Shown here in pieces: positions 54,913-64,000 of a DNA stretch of 64,000 nt (position 1 is the stretch's first letter; every line of letters begins with the position of its first letter). The notes beneath the pieces are model-generated. The model saw only the letters and a program-made list of their open reading frames with translations. It did not search any database and had not been told where the DNA came from. Position numbers and translations under genes: made by a program. The stretch lies in contig JARFIW010000139.1 in NCBI GenBank assembly GCA_036346225.1, positions 5,332,001 through 5,396,000 on the forward strand, given 5' to 3'. The stretch is from Platerodrilus igneus (taxonomy: Eukaryota; Arthropoda; Insecta; Coleoptera; Lycidae).

Positions 54913-56790
54913 AATATATAACAAAATGTTGAACGCGCAAATGTCATTTTAAATATTCTCCGAAGTACCATCAACTGAATAGGTCATTGTCAATGGACTA
55001 AATAAATTTTAAAATGTATATGAAAGAAACCAAAAGGTTATCTTTTGCATGCTTAACATCCTGTTAATTGTTTATCACATTGAGCCAGGTTTGCAACACT
55101 TCATAATCACATATCCTTTCAATGTTTATGTATCAATATCTTTCTTTGACAATTACTTTACAAAATGTTATTTTCCTTGCACCAACCTGCATGGACTGAT
55201 AATATTTGACTTTTTGATAAGAATGTGAATTCAACGTAGGCACTGTTGGATGTACCCCTACAAAATAGCTTGGAACTTTTGGAAGAAATGGCAGCCAATT
55301 AATGATTATAGAAATTTGTCAAGACACCCTTGAAAATGTCAAAGGTCATTCATTTTACAGTAATGCTAAAAATCAAAATCACTCGGTAATTAAATATATT
55401 CTCCCAAACAAAAAATTGAGTTCTTTGAATTTTGCTTGTCACAAATCTATCTTAATTTGTGCACAAAGGAATGTGCAACTAGCATAGTTTTTTAAGATTG
55501 ATCGAACAGTCTGTTATAGTAATGCTCCTTTGCTGGTCAAGTAATCACCTTGTACGTTTCTGTTTTAAACAAATCTATATAATTACGAATGTACCCTGAA
55601 ATTCATATTACTTAACACTTTGCTGCTTGCTGATGTTAGTTTTGTTTTTTGACTTACGTATAAGGTAAAGTGATTCTTTTTTGTTCATCAGATACAACTT
55701 ATTTTCTGCAATGCAATTTTAGCGCTTTTTGAATAATAATCAAAACAGATTTTAAGGGATGTATAGTCGAGTAACTGAAATATCTAAAAATCATACATTT
55801 TCATATAGGATATTTTGATTGTGCAATGCCTTACTATTAAGCAACGTTTAAATTATTTGACATGCCAATACGTAATATGTCAACAACGGCAGAAAATATA
55901 TTGTATTGGTAGAAGTATAAAATAAGATTTGTAGTAGGCACTATCCATCAACTCAATGTAATAATATAATTAAAAGTTTTAACAACATGTAATTGTAAAC
56001 AAGCATTATTGATAAAATATGTTGTAACTGGATATGTAATAAATAATAAATTATTTATTTTGTTTGATTTGTACTTTGGTTAAATTAAACTAACCACCAA
56101 ATGATTGAGAATTAGAATTAAGATTACTTTGAACTAGCATTACTTTTCTTCCTTAAATAGTTTTTCTCATAGCTACATGTAGACAATTATTAAGGTGCCC
56201 AAAATAAGTTGTGACCCACATAATAAAGAAAACAATGTTTCTGTGTTCAAATATTCACTTTTGTCTGCTTCAAAATCAAGAATAAGTATTTGAAATTCGA
56301 TATTGTTAATACAAGCAAACTCGCTACACAATATACTTTTAAAACCAATTTTTATGTAAGTTGTTTAAAAACGTATTTCAAGAGCACATTATTCCTAGGA
56401 TTGTTGTGTTGTTTACATATGTTCTTTTCTTTGGCAATAAAATCACTTCATTTTTAAACATGGACCAAAACATCAATAAACACATGTTTAAAAATTCTAA
56501 GTGACTTTATCCTCGAAGAAAAGAAACTGCAACTTGCACCTAAATATTCAAAAGTTTTGGTACTGACCTAATTTTAAATTAAGAAATTTTCCCGCCATAA
56601 CATTTTGGGATTTACTGCAACTGTTTCAGTACTGCTAATTTAACAACCACGGACGCTTCTTCCGCTGGATGGCGCAGAACACCTGAGAACTAATAACATG
56701 AAAGATACCTACTATCCCTCTTTATGTATGGATATAGAGGTTTTGAAATATCGTATCAGTCGTGGATATCTCGACATTTGTTGTTTCTTA
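54913..56790. other. no gene recognised
   Basis: About 1.9 kb of AT-rich sequence. A 61-codon open stretch at 55302-55487 has no family match. No tails, TSDs or hairpins noticed. Confidence 0.4.
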
Positions 56791-57145
56791 AAGTAGTAGT
56801 AAAGCTTTAGTTCATCCCTTTTAACTTTAGGATGAACTTACAGCAGTTATCCTTTTATTATATTTGTGATTGTAGAAGGTTACCAATAACAAACACTAGG
56901 AATGCACCTACAATCTTTATTTTTTTTTATGAACACTTGGAAATTTAAAATAACTAGAGAGACATCTATATCTGTTAAAATTAAATATTTTAATAATTAT
57001 AATGAGGTATCTTTTCTTTTCTTATCTCTTACTTATTAATGTAATATATGGCTCTTATATAAACACAAGTCGTTTGTCATACGTTGTTTACATTTTAAAA
57101 GAGTATTTTCATGAATTTTTGTGCCGATGTTCATACATCAGTAAA
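56791..57145 (-). repeat. dispersed repeat, partner of 20598-20958
   Basis: Complementary match to 20598-20958 (agagagacatctatatctg, then gatgttcatacatcagtaaa). Same relative position and orientation to THAP copy 2 as the partner has to THAP copy 1, but 3.7 kb further from the coding end. Confidence 0.75.
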
Positions 57146-57544
57146 TATTACAAATATTATTTTTTAAAACGTTTATTAAGAATATTGTAAGTACTATTTA
57201 TAAATTTGTAATTTGCAGTTTCTGTAGGCATCATCAGTTTTTTTTGGCCACTATATTAAGAGTAGGTAATTGGTATTCTCGCCGAAGGAAAAAGGGTAAT
57301 CATTCTCTAAGTTTTCTTACTTCCCATTAACAATAATTAAGCATTAGATATTTAAATTTAACTTTTATATTTCTATGCATCCAGAGATAGATGCACTGAC
57401 AAACTGTGTAACTTGCAAATCCTGTAGTAACCAAGGATGGAAATCATGCTTCAAACAAACCATGTTTAATTTTTATAAAGTTTGAGGATACATTTCAGTT
57501 CCTAATTAGGCATGCACCAATAGGACCCTAATTTAGATGAATTA
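57146..57544. other. no feature seen
   Basis: Non-coding AT-rich sequence before the older RTE fragment. Confidence 0.4.
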
Positions 57545-57732
57545 TACCATAAATATAAGGAACATTGTTATAGAAAATGTAGAGCAAGTGGTTAGACGAC
57601 AAGGATAAATAGGGAATTTATATGCAGGGCAGAAACTAGCAGCATTAGAACAAGAATCAGACATCGAAAAGGATATGATTTGGAATATCTTATAGTTAGA
57701 GTTGAGATTGAATTAGCATTAAAGGGGCTGAA

Positions 57733-58300
57733 TTATAGAATAATTACAACTTCTTCAACTAATAGACAGGCAGGGGTAGGAATAGTGTTAGGTAAAAGAT
57801 TAGGGCATAAAGTTAAAGAGTACTTACAATTTAGTGATAGAATAATTATGGTTAGATTGAGTACAAAACCCGCAGACACTGTTTTAGTACAGGTTTGCAT
57901 GCCAACAACTCAGTACGAGGATGAGGAAGTAGAAAAGGTATACGAAGATATAAATAATATAGTGAAAAAAGTAAAAGGAGATGAGAATTTAATAGTTGTG
58001 GGCGATTTCAATGTGTCAGTGGGAGAAGGTAGTGAGGGAAAAATGATAGGAAAATTTGGGTATGGCAGACGAAATGATAGAGGAGAAAGATTAGTTAAGT
58101 TTTGCCAGGAACATAGATTAGTAACTGTAAACACCCTATTCGAACAACATGTTAGGAGAAGATATACCTGGAAAGCGCCAGGTGCTAGGGCTAGATACCA
58201 AATAGATTATATTTTAGTTAAACAAAGATTTAGAAACCAAGTTAAAAACTGTCATACTTATCCAGGGGCTGATATAGATAACGATCATAACTTAAAATGA
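57733..58300 (+). pseudogene. RTE endonuclease (truncated)
   Basis: Open in frame with upstream host sequence. It lacks the first endonuclease block and starts at YRIITTSSTNRQAGVGIVLG. It keeps NLIVVGDFNVSVGEG (catalytic Asp-Asn), RRYTWKAPGARARYQIDYIL and YPGADIDNDHN (Asp-His). A 4-base deletion compared with 50234-50250 shifts the frame at 58297. The missing N-terminus makes it inactive. Confidence 0.87.
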
Positions 58301-58516
58301 AGTGTAAACTAAAATTCAAAAAATTGAGAAAGGTTAAAAGAGAGGGATGGGATCTAGGTAAACTTAATGATAGTAGGGTAAAAGAGGAATATAAACAAGT
58401 ATTAGATAATAAGAGCAGAGATATCTGTAGGAGGGAACGTAGAAAATAGATGGAAAGAAATAACACTGACTGTACATGATACAGCAACACAGACTATAGG
58501 TAAGAAAAAAATAGAA

Positions 58517-60409
58517 GTGAGAAAACCCTGGGTAACAAAGGAGATATTAGATTTAATAGAGAATAGAAGAAAGCTTAAACCTTTCAGAGAAGTGGATAGT
58601 GAAAGTAAGCAAAAATATAACACAGTTAGAAATAAGGTAGTACATGAGTGTAGAAAAGCTAGAAATAAATGGATGGAGGAGAATTGTAAGGGAATACAAG
58701 ATGATTTGAGAGTAGGTAAGACAGACAGGGCTTACAGGGCAGTTGAAAAGTTTTTTGGGGAAGATAGGAAAATATATAATGGTATTAGAGACGAGAATAA
58801 TGAGCTTCTAATAAATAAAGTTGAGGTAGCAGATAGATGGAAAAGATATTTAGAAGATTTATATAATGGAGACGATATAGATGAGTTAGAGAACGACCAA
58901 GAAGAGGATGTAGAAATAGGGTTCTCAATATTAAGAGAGGAATTTGACAGAACTGTTCGGAATCTTAAACTAAATAAAGCGCCAGGGATAGACGATATTC
59001 CTGCAGAATTAATAAAATATGCAAGTCAGAAAACTTTAGACAGATTATATGAACTAGTAAAAGTAATATATGACACAGGTGAGGTTCCAATAGATTTAGA
59101 AAAAAATATTATTATCCCAATCCCAAAAAAGTCAGGAGCTGATAGGTGTGAGATTTTAGAACCGTTAGTTTAACTTCTCATGCTTCCAAAATACTAACAA
59201 TAATAATTAAAATAGAGTAGAAGCTTTGACTGAGAATTATTTAGGCGAAGACCAATATGGTTTTCGTATAGACAGAGGGACTAGAGAACTGATACTAATG
59301 ATTAGGGTAATTATCGAAAAAAGGTTACAAAAAATAAAAAGATTCATTTCGCGTTTGTAGATTTAGAAAAAGCATTTGATAGGGTTAATTGGATTGTTAT
59401 GTTTAGGGTTTTGCAAAAAATAGGAATCTCTCATAGGGATAGAAAAATTATTTACAGTTTATATAAAAACCAAAGCATAGTAATTAAATTTGATGAAATA
59501 GAAAAGGAAGCTAAGATTAGAAATGGTGTTAGACAGGGTTGTATACTGTCTCCCTTGATTTTTAATGTTTATATTGAGGACTCTTTAAACTTAGCTAGAG
59601 AGAGAAAAGAGATAGGTATTAGTGTACAGGGACAGAAAATAGACATGTTACGTTCTGCAAATGATATAGCCATTATAGCAAAGTCTAGAAAAGATTTAGG
59701 AGAGTTTTTAAATATTTTAGATGAGATACTAAAGAGTAACTATAGTATGAGAATTAACTCAGTAAAGACAAAGATAATAAGTGAGTTACAGCCTAGTTCT
59801 AAACCAAAATTAAAAATAGGTAATACCGAGTTAGAGGAGGTAGATGAATTTTGCTATTTAGGTAGTATAATTACAAAGGATGGACGTAGCAGAAGGGATA
59901 TAGTAGCTAGAATAGCTCAAGCTAGAAAAATGTTTTTAAAAAAGAAAAACTTACTAATAGCTAATAGTATTAGTTTAGATAATAGAAATAGTTTTTTTAA
60001 GTCGTACGTATGGAGCGTTCTACTATACTGTAGTGAGACTTGGACAATTAAAGAAGTAGATAAGAAAAAGATAGAAGCTTTTGAAACTTGGTGTTATAGG
60101 AGAATGTTAAAGATTAGTTGGACAGATAGAGTAACAAACGAGGAAGTTTATAGAAGGATAGGTGAGGAACCCTGTATGTGGAAACAATTGAAGGTCAGGA
60201 GAGATATATTGATAGGGCACCAGTTAAGACATGAGGGACTATTTAGTAAAGTCTTAGATTATAGACTACCAAATAAAAATAGAGTAGGAAGGCCTAGACA
60301 AAGCTATATTAGTCAAATTATTAGAGATTTAGGTTGTGAAGGGTATGCAGACCTTTTTAGACTAGCTCAGAATAGAAAAGAAGTTAGAGCTGCGTCAAAC
60401 CGACCTTAA
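58517..60409 (+). pseudogene. RTE reverse transcriptase, catalytic box mutated
   Basis: Block 58517-59173 holds the linker (KPWVTKEILDLIENRRKL) and NKAPGIDDIPAELI, then KKSGADRCE before a one-base loss. Block 59399-60409 holds the palm and C-terminus: GVRQGCILSPLIFNVYIEDS, then MLRSANDIAIIAKS where its relatives have MLRFADDIAIIAES. The FADD box is thus SAND, with loss of a catalytic Asp. It ends ETWCYRRMLKISWTDRV, then VGRPRQSYISQIIRDLG. The final stop is followed by the 3' UTR taagtaaggtcgaaaac and tail. Confidence 0.88.
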
Positions 60410-60599
60410 GTAAGGTCGAAAACAAAATGATGATGAATGGGCTGAAAAATGGTAAGGCGCCGAGTACAGATAAGGTACAAGCAGAAACTCTAAAAGCCAC
60501 TGGACAAGCAGTAATAGAAAGTCACTTTTAACTTGTAAACTACCCAGCTAACATGCTGATGTCATTTTTTGATCATGAGTAACGCCATTTTAACCTAGA

Positions 60600-60740
60600 A
60601 AATGACGTAATATGACGTCGCCACGACGTCAATATGTCACGGCACAATGACGTCATTTTATTACGTTATTTTGACGTCATTTTATTACGTTATTTTGACG
60701 TCATTTTATTACGTTATTTTGACGTCATTTCTTAGACGTG
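60600..60740. repeat. 24-base tandem repeat carrying TGACGTCA palindromes
   Basis: Four perfect TGACGTCA words at 60648, 60672, 60696 and 60720, exactly 24 bases apart, in units of the form tgacgtcattttattacgtta. Partial acgtc/acgt words extend on both sides (60602-60640 and 60733-60752). TGACGTCA is the consensus CRE/ATF site. No gene start is visible near it, so a regulatory role is only a possibility. Confidence 0.85.
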
Positions 60741-60770
60741 AATAAAACGTCACTAAATCACCTCAGCACA

Positions 60771-61054
60771 ATTTAGAATTATGTACATTAATTTTTAGAG
60801 TTGACAGTACAATAAAAATCAATAAGTATAGTCAAAATCAAGAAAGAATGTATTCACGTCATAGGTTTCTGCATACAAAACCGACATACTTTTAAATGAT
60901 CTATCGGAGTATGTGTATAGTGCATAAGATTTGAAAGTATGTGAGTTTTTAATTCAGAACTTACAACGTGAATGCATTCTTTCGCAATTTCGACTGAACC
61001 TCTAGTTTTGATTGCATTATAGCTCTAAAAATTAATGTACATATTTTAGAATTA
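60771..61054. repeat. foldback with imperfect arms of about 95 bases
   Basis: Left arm 60771-60868 and right arm 60958-61054 pair through tatgtacattaatttttagag, then gaaagaatg-attcacgt. The loop of about 90 bases has its own partial pairing. Non-coding MITE-like element directly after the CRE-like repeat. Confidence 0.8.
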
Positions 61055-61716
61055 CATTTAATAGAACATAGATCAGTAGAAAGGGTAACATCTGCACTAG
61101 TTTTCAGAATCAACTGTAGACATTATGCTTGAAAATTTTTAAAAATTAAAATAAAAAAACACAAAATGAAAGAATCAGGTATTTTAAACCTTTATTGTTA
61201 TATTGAGTGGGTAACAAAGTTTACGACATTAAAGTATGGGTTCTCCATAAATTTCTTAATCATTAAAAAATCAGAATTCATTTTTATTTGTTTTCAACTG
61301 CAAACAAATCAATTCTTACAAAAAAAATAAATGTAATCGCTAATACACAAAAAGTATTTAATTTATATTTAAAATACAATAATTATTTTCAAAATACTAT
61401 TGTACCTATTGGCACGCCCTTAAATAGTATATTTCATAAAAAACAAAAATTTAATTATACCCACACTGTTTAGGTATACATATATATTGCTACTACAAAA
61501 TACTACCCAAAACAACCTAAAAATAGTAATTTGAACAAACATCAATTAATTTTACACGTTCATATCAGTCAGTATTGTTTTTTTATGCTCTGATAATTAT
61601 ATCTAAATAATTAAATATTGTTACAATAGTCAATGTAATCAAATGATATCATATAAGTGCACCTAGTGAGCATGCAGCATTACAATAAACTTTTGCACCA
61701 ATGTGTTATTTCACAA
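61055..61716. other. no gene recognised
   Basis: AT-rich sequence; a 61-codon open stretch at 61288-61473 has no family match. Confidence 0.4.
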
Positions 61717-61838
61717 GTTGTGAAGTTACAGTTACAATATCAATGCAGCATATGTTCAATTTGCAATGTATTTTCTGCAATTTTGGCATAACATCTTATC
61801 TTGAACATTGCATCGTTATTGCAACTGTAATGTACAAC
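61717..61838. repeat. short imperfect foldback
   Basis: Arms 61717-61759 and 61801-61838 pair through gttgt, acagttacaat and caatgca-tgttcaa. Non-coding. Confidence 0.65.
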
Positions 61839-62051
61839 ATACTGATATAAATATTTCAAATTCTACATTATATTTTTCATGTTTCCATAATTTAATATCC
61901 TTTAAAGAATGTTAATCAAGGCTAATATTTAATGTTTAGGCAATACTGCGAATAAATTTTCTACATATTAAGATGTGAGAATTCAAATGGCCCACAGTGA
62001 TGCTGATCGATTGAATCTTGCATTCCAATCAGCACCATGTTATGCTATACG
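61839..62051. other. no feature seen
   Basis: Non-coding spacer between two foldbacks. Confidence 0.4.
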
Positions 62052-62160
62052 TAGGCTACTGTTAGAAATGTTTTACTACTAAGAAAAAATGATTAATGCA
62101 ACATTCGTAAGCCGTTACATTATTTTTTCTTAGTAGTAAAACGTTTCTAACAGTAGCCTA
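62052..62160. repeat. near-perfect hairpin sharing a terminal word with 19391-19602
   Basis: Arms of about 40 bases (62052-62091 and 62121-62160) with one or two mismatches: taggctactgttagaaa then ttttactactaagaaaaaat. The outer word matches ggttactgttagaaata of the hairpin at 19391-19602, so both may belong to one MITE family. Confidence 0.85.
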
Positions 62161-62759
62161 TCTTCAATACAATTTTTCGTACATGTACCCGGTGCAAAAT
62201 ATTAAACGCTGTATCGATGTGAGCATGTAGCTCGAGTGACTGCACAGATGCAATAGACAATAGCAGAATCATCTGGATCTGTCTGTATCCACAACCCGAT
62301 GTTTACATCATTTAACCCCAGAATACAATATACCAGAAAGTGACACTCTCAATTTAGAATTTTTGTATGGCCATGTTCTTGATAGTCATTTACTTTTGCT
62401 ATATATCTAAAAATAATTTTGGGGTTATATCAACTGTATGTAATTTATGAATAAAATAAAAAAATTAGAAGAAGGTACAATGCAAAATGCGTTGTGTTTT
62501 AGAATAATTGGGATTATATATACAAAGTTGAAATTCAAACTTCACATCAAAATAACCACCAAGAATATGACGATAGTCTCTCGAGGTCACCCAGTGTTGA
62601 ACATGAACATCAAACGCATCGACCAAGAGTGTCACTTCTGGTATGTGCTATTCTGAGATTTAACAATGAAACCACATAGTTTCTATAATAACCAAATTGA
62701 TAAAAAATATTATTGGTTTGAATTTTGGTTTATAAAGTATGAATAATTGGTATGGATAT
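62161..62759. other. no gene recognised
   Basis: Sequence downstream of the last gene. A 69-codon open stretch on the plus strand has no family match. It may hold the 3' UTR of the minus-strand gene. Confidence 0.4.
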
Positions 62760-63999
62760 CTAGAAATCGTGATATTGTACAACTATGCATTTTGCCATAA
62801 TGAGTTTTACATTCACTAAATCAAATTCAATTGATAAATTCCTCATAACGTAAATTGATAGTTCTTTGGAATCCATTGGATACAAATACAAAGAATTATA
62901 TGAACAAAACTGTTTGTCTAAAATCATAATTTCGTTATCGGCATTTATGAGAATATTCTGAATCTGAACAACTCTACCATCTCCACACATACAATAACAG
63001 TCTGCTTTAGATCTTATGTTAGTTTTAAATAAAAATTCTTTATATATCAGTGTTTAAAACTGCTTGTATGTTCTATTATCGTTTGGTAGGAGTCCTAAAT
63101 TATGTGAATGGGTTGGCAAAATACTTTGAACACTAGTTTTAACAATGAATGAATTAGCTTCAGCTAACTTACGATGTATTTGTTGCAGTGGATTTTTTGT
63201 TGATTTTATCATACGTTTTAGTTGTCCCAAGTAATTTTCATATGGAAAAGTTGAGATTGTATCTAAGCAGGTACCATATATTTCTACATCAGATGCTAAA
63301 TGCGATAAAACATGGATGTTATACACATAATATTCAATTCCATAATTTTTTTTGCAATACTGTACAAATGCACGTAATATTGTATCAGCTTTAGCACATC
63401 CAAAACTAGAAATATGCTTATTTGACACCAACAAGGTAATACCACAATGCAACAACAAAAAATGTTCATAAACAACTATGTCGGCTAAATCTTTAAGTAC
63501 CCAAGGATCCAAATAAAGCAAAAATGTCCGAAACTCTGTGGCTTTCCAACGTTGCAACTCAGATATTGCTCTAGGTTTTCTATTGAATTCTGCTGGAATG
63601 TGATCCTTTGCTAAAAGTAAACATTCTGATATGAGTTGTACCATTCGGCTACATAATTTAATTGGTGGACGACCACCTATCCGTGAACTCAAAAGCTTTC
63701 GCATTACACCTAAACAAACACAGTGCATATAATCAATGGGCACTTGTGTCACTAATCCAACAGAAAGTTTCAATAATAGCGATATACCTATATGGTGAGT
63801 TTCATCAGTTTGCAATAAAAATGATTCATCAGTTCTTTTATGGGCAGAAATCCCTTGCATTATCACCCTACCATTAACATATTCACCGTATTCAGTACAC
63901 TCGTCACAGGCAGAATATCCGCCGTGTGATTTTGTCTGTTTTATAAATGCACGTGCCGGTGCATCACATATAAAACTATGAACCTTTATAAAGTAAGTT
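62760..63999 (-). pseudogene. transposon-type protein (CACTA/EnSpm-like?), partial, one in-frame stop
   Basis: The frame is open from the right edge of the window: FIKVHSFICDAPARAFIKQT, then GYSACDECTEYGEYV (a CxxC pair) and QTDETHHIGISLLLKL. These are followed by VPIDYMHCVCLGVMRKLL, WKATEFRTFLLYLDPWVL, then NIHVLSHLASDVEIYG and FPYENYLGQLKRMIKS. TAA at 63054-63056 interrupts it, and the same frame goes on to ADCYCMCGDGRVVQIQN and ends at 62760. The wording (SFICDAPARAF, DYMHLVCLGVMRKLL, ELRTFLLYLGP) is that of a large repeat-encoded protein set of insects and cnidarians, often linked to CACTA-type transposases. I am not sure of the superfamily. The start lies outside the window. Apart from one stop it looks intact. 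Confidence 0.65.
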
Positions 64000-64000
64000 T

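Larger units (their letters stand above)
57733..60438 (+). mobile_element. 5'-truncated RTE LINE inside an older RTE, 8-bp TSD
   Basis: Flanked by gggctgaa at 57725-57732 and 60439-60446. Starts within the endonuclease and ends in tgatgatgaat-type tail. It has a single 3' end, unlike the copies at 39946 and 50206. It shares the whole RT with 50206-52373 at about 95 percent by eye. Confidence 0.93.
57545..60527 (+). pseudogene. older RTE reverse transcriptase fragment, split by a younger RTE
   Basis: Left part 57545-57732 reads VIENVEQVVRRQG, then IGNLYAGQKLAALEQESDIE and EIELALKGL. The right part 60447-60527 continues KNGKAPSTDKVQAETLKATG and QAVIES. Together they match the RTE at 39946-44081 (IGNLFAGEELTALEQESEIE, then NGKAPGTDKVQAETLKAAG) in one continuous frame after removal of the insert. 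It is thus a relic of that subfamily, not of the one inserted in it. Only about 90 residues of the RT N-terminal region remain. Confidence 0.88.

Overview
The window looks like insect nuclear DNA: AT-rich, with spliced genes and a dense, multi-layered load of eukaryotic transposable elements. I cannot fix the order of insect from sequence alone. The only clear host protein-coding piece is one spliced exon of an SLC17-type (sialin/phosphate/glutamate family) major facilitator transporter at 409-597 (+). A 5S rRNA gene or pseudogene is also present, but it is split by a retrotransposon. Nearly everything else recognisable is transposon-derived and mostly broken.

Layout. 1-3750: SLC17 exon, then AT-rich sequence with no recognisable gene. 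3755-18444: a decayed Tc1/mariner-type (DD41D) element, a relic gypsy integrase, a second DD41D element with terminal inverted repeats of nearly 0.5 kb, a solo LTR in a TA-dinucleotide tract, a 5'-truncated Jockey-like LINE with an 11-bp target-site duplication (TSD), a full-length Jockey-like LINE (12124-17025) inside 5S rRNA-like sequence with a 13-bp TSD, and a third DD41D element. 18447-21230: foldback (MITE-like) repeats and a dispersed repeat.

21230-46879 is one P-element/THAP9-like transposase gene on the minus strand, split by a 23-kb stack. A CR1-like LINE (PHD finger plus esterase-type ORF1) entered its catalytic region. That LINE was then invaded by an RTE-type LINE (39946-44081, 11-bp TSD), a DD41D element (37895-39168) and, in a TA tract of its 3' region, a second long-TIR DD41D element, a complete gypsy-type LTR element with near-identical LTRs (24343-33421) and a diverged solo LTR.

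47080-48460 holds a large inverted repeat. To its right a second, differently diverged P/THAP9-like gene runs on the plus strand (49424-53084), so the two THAP genes are head to head. The second is also split by an RTE LINE. 53385-60527 is dominated by RTE pieces, including an RTE inserted in an older RTE with an 8-bp TSD. 60600-62160 has a CRE-like (TGACGTCA) tandem repeat and several foldbacks. The window ends in a minus-strand transposon-type protein gene (62760-63999) that runs off the edge and carries one in-frame stop.

Points most worth a second look: the datable nested stack, RTE copies that moved together with extra copies of their own 3' end, repeated use of TA tracts by LTR elements, the LINE in 5S rDNA, long-TIR DD41D elements, the same tryptophan codon turned to stop in three separate transposases, and the head-to-head THAP pair around a shared inverted repeat.
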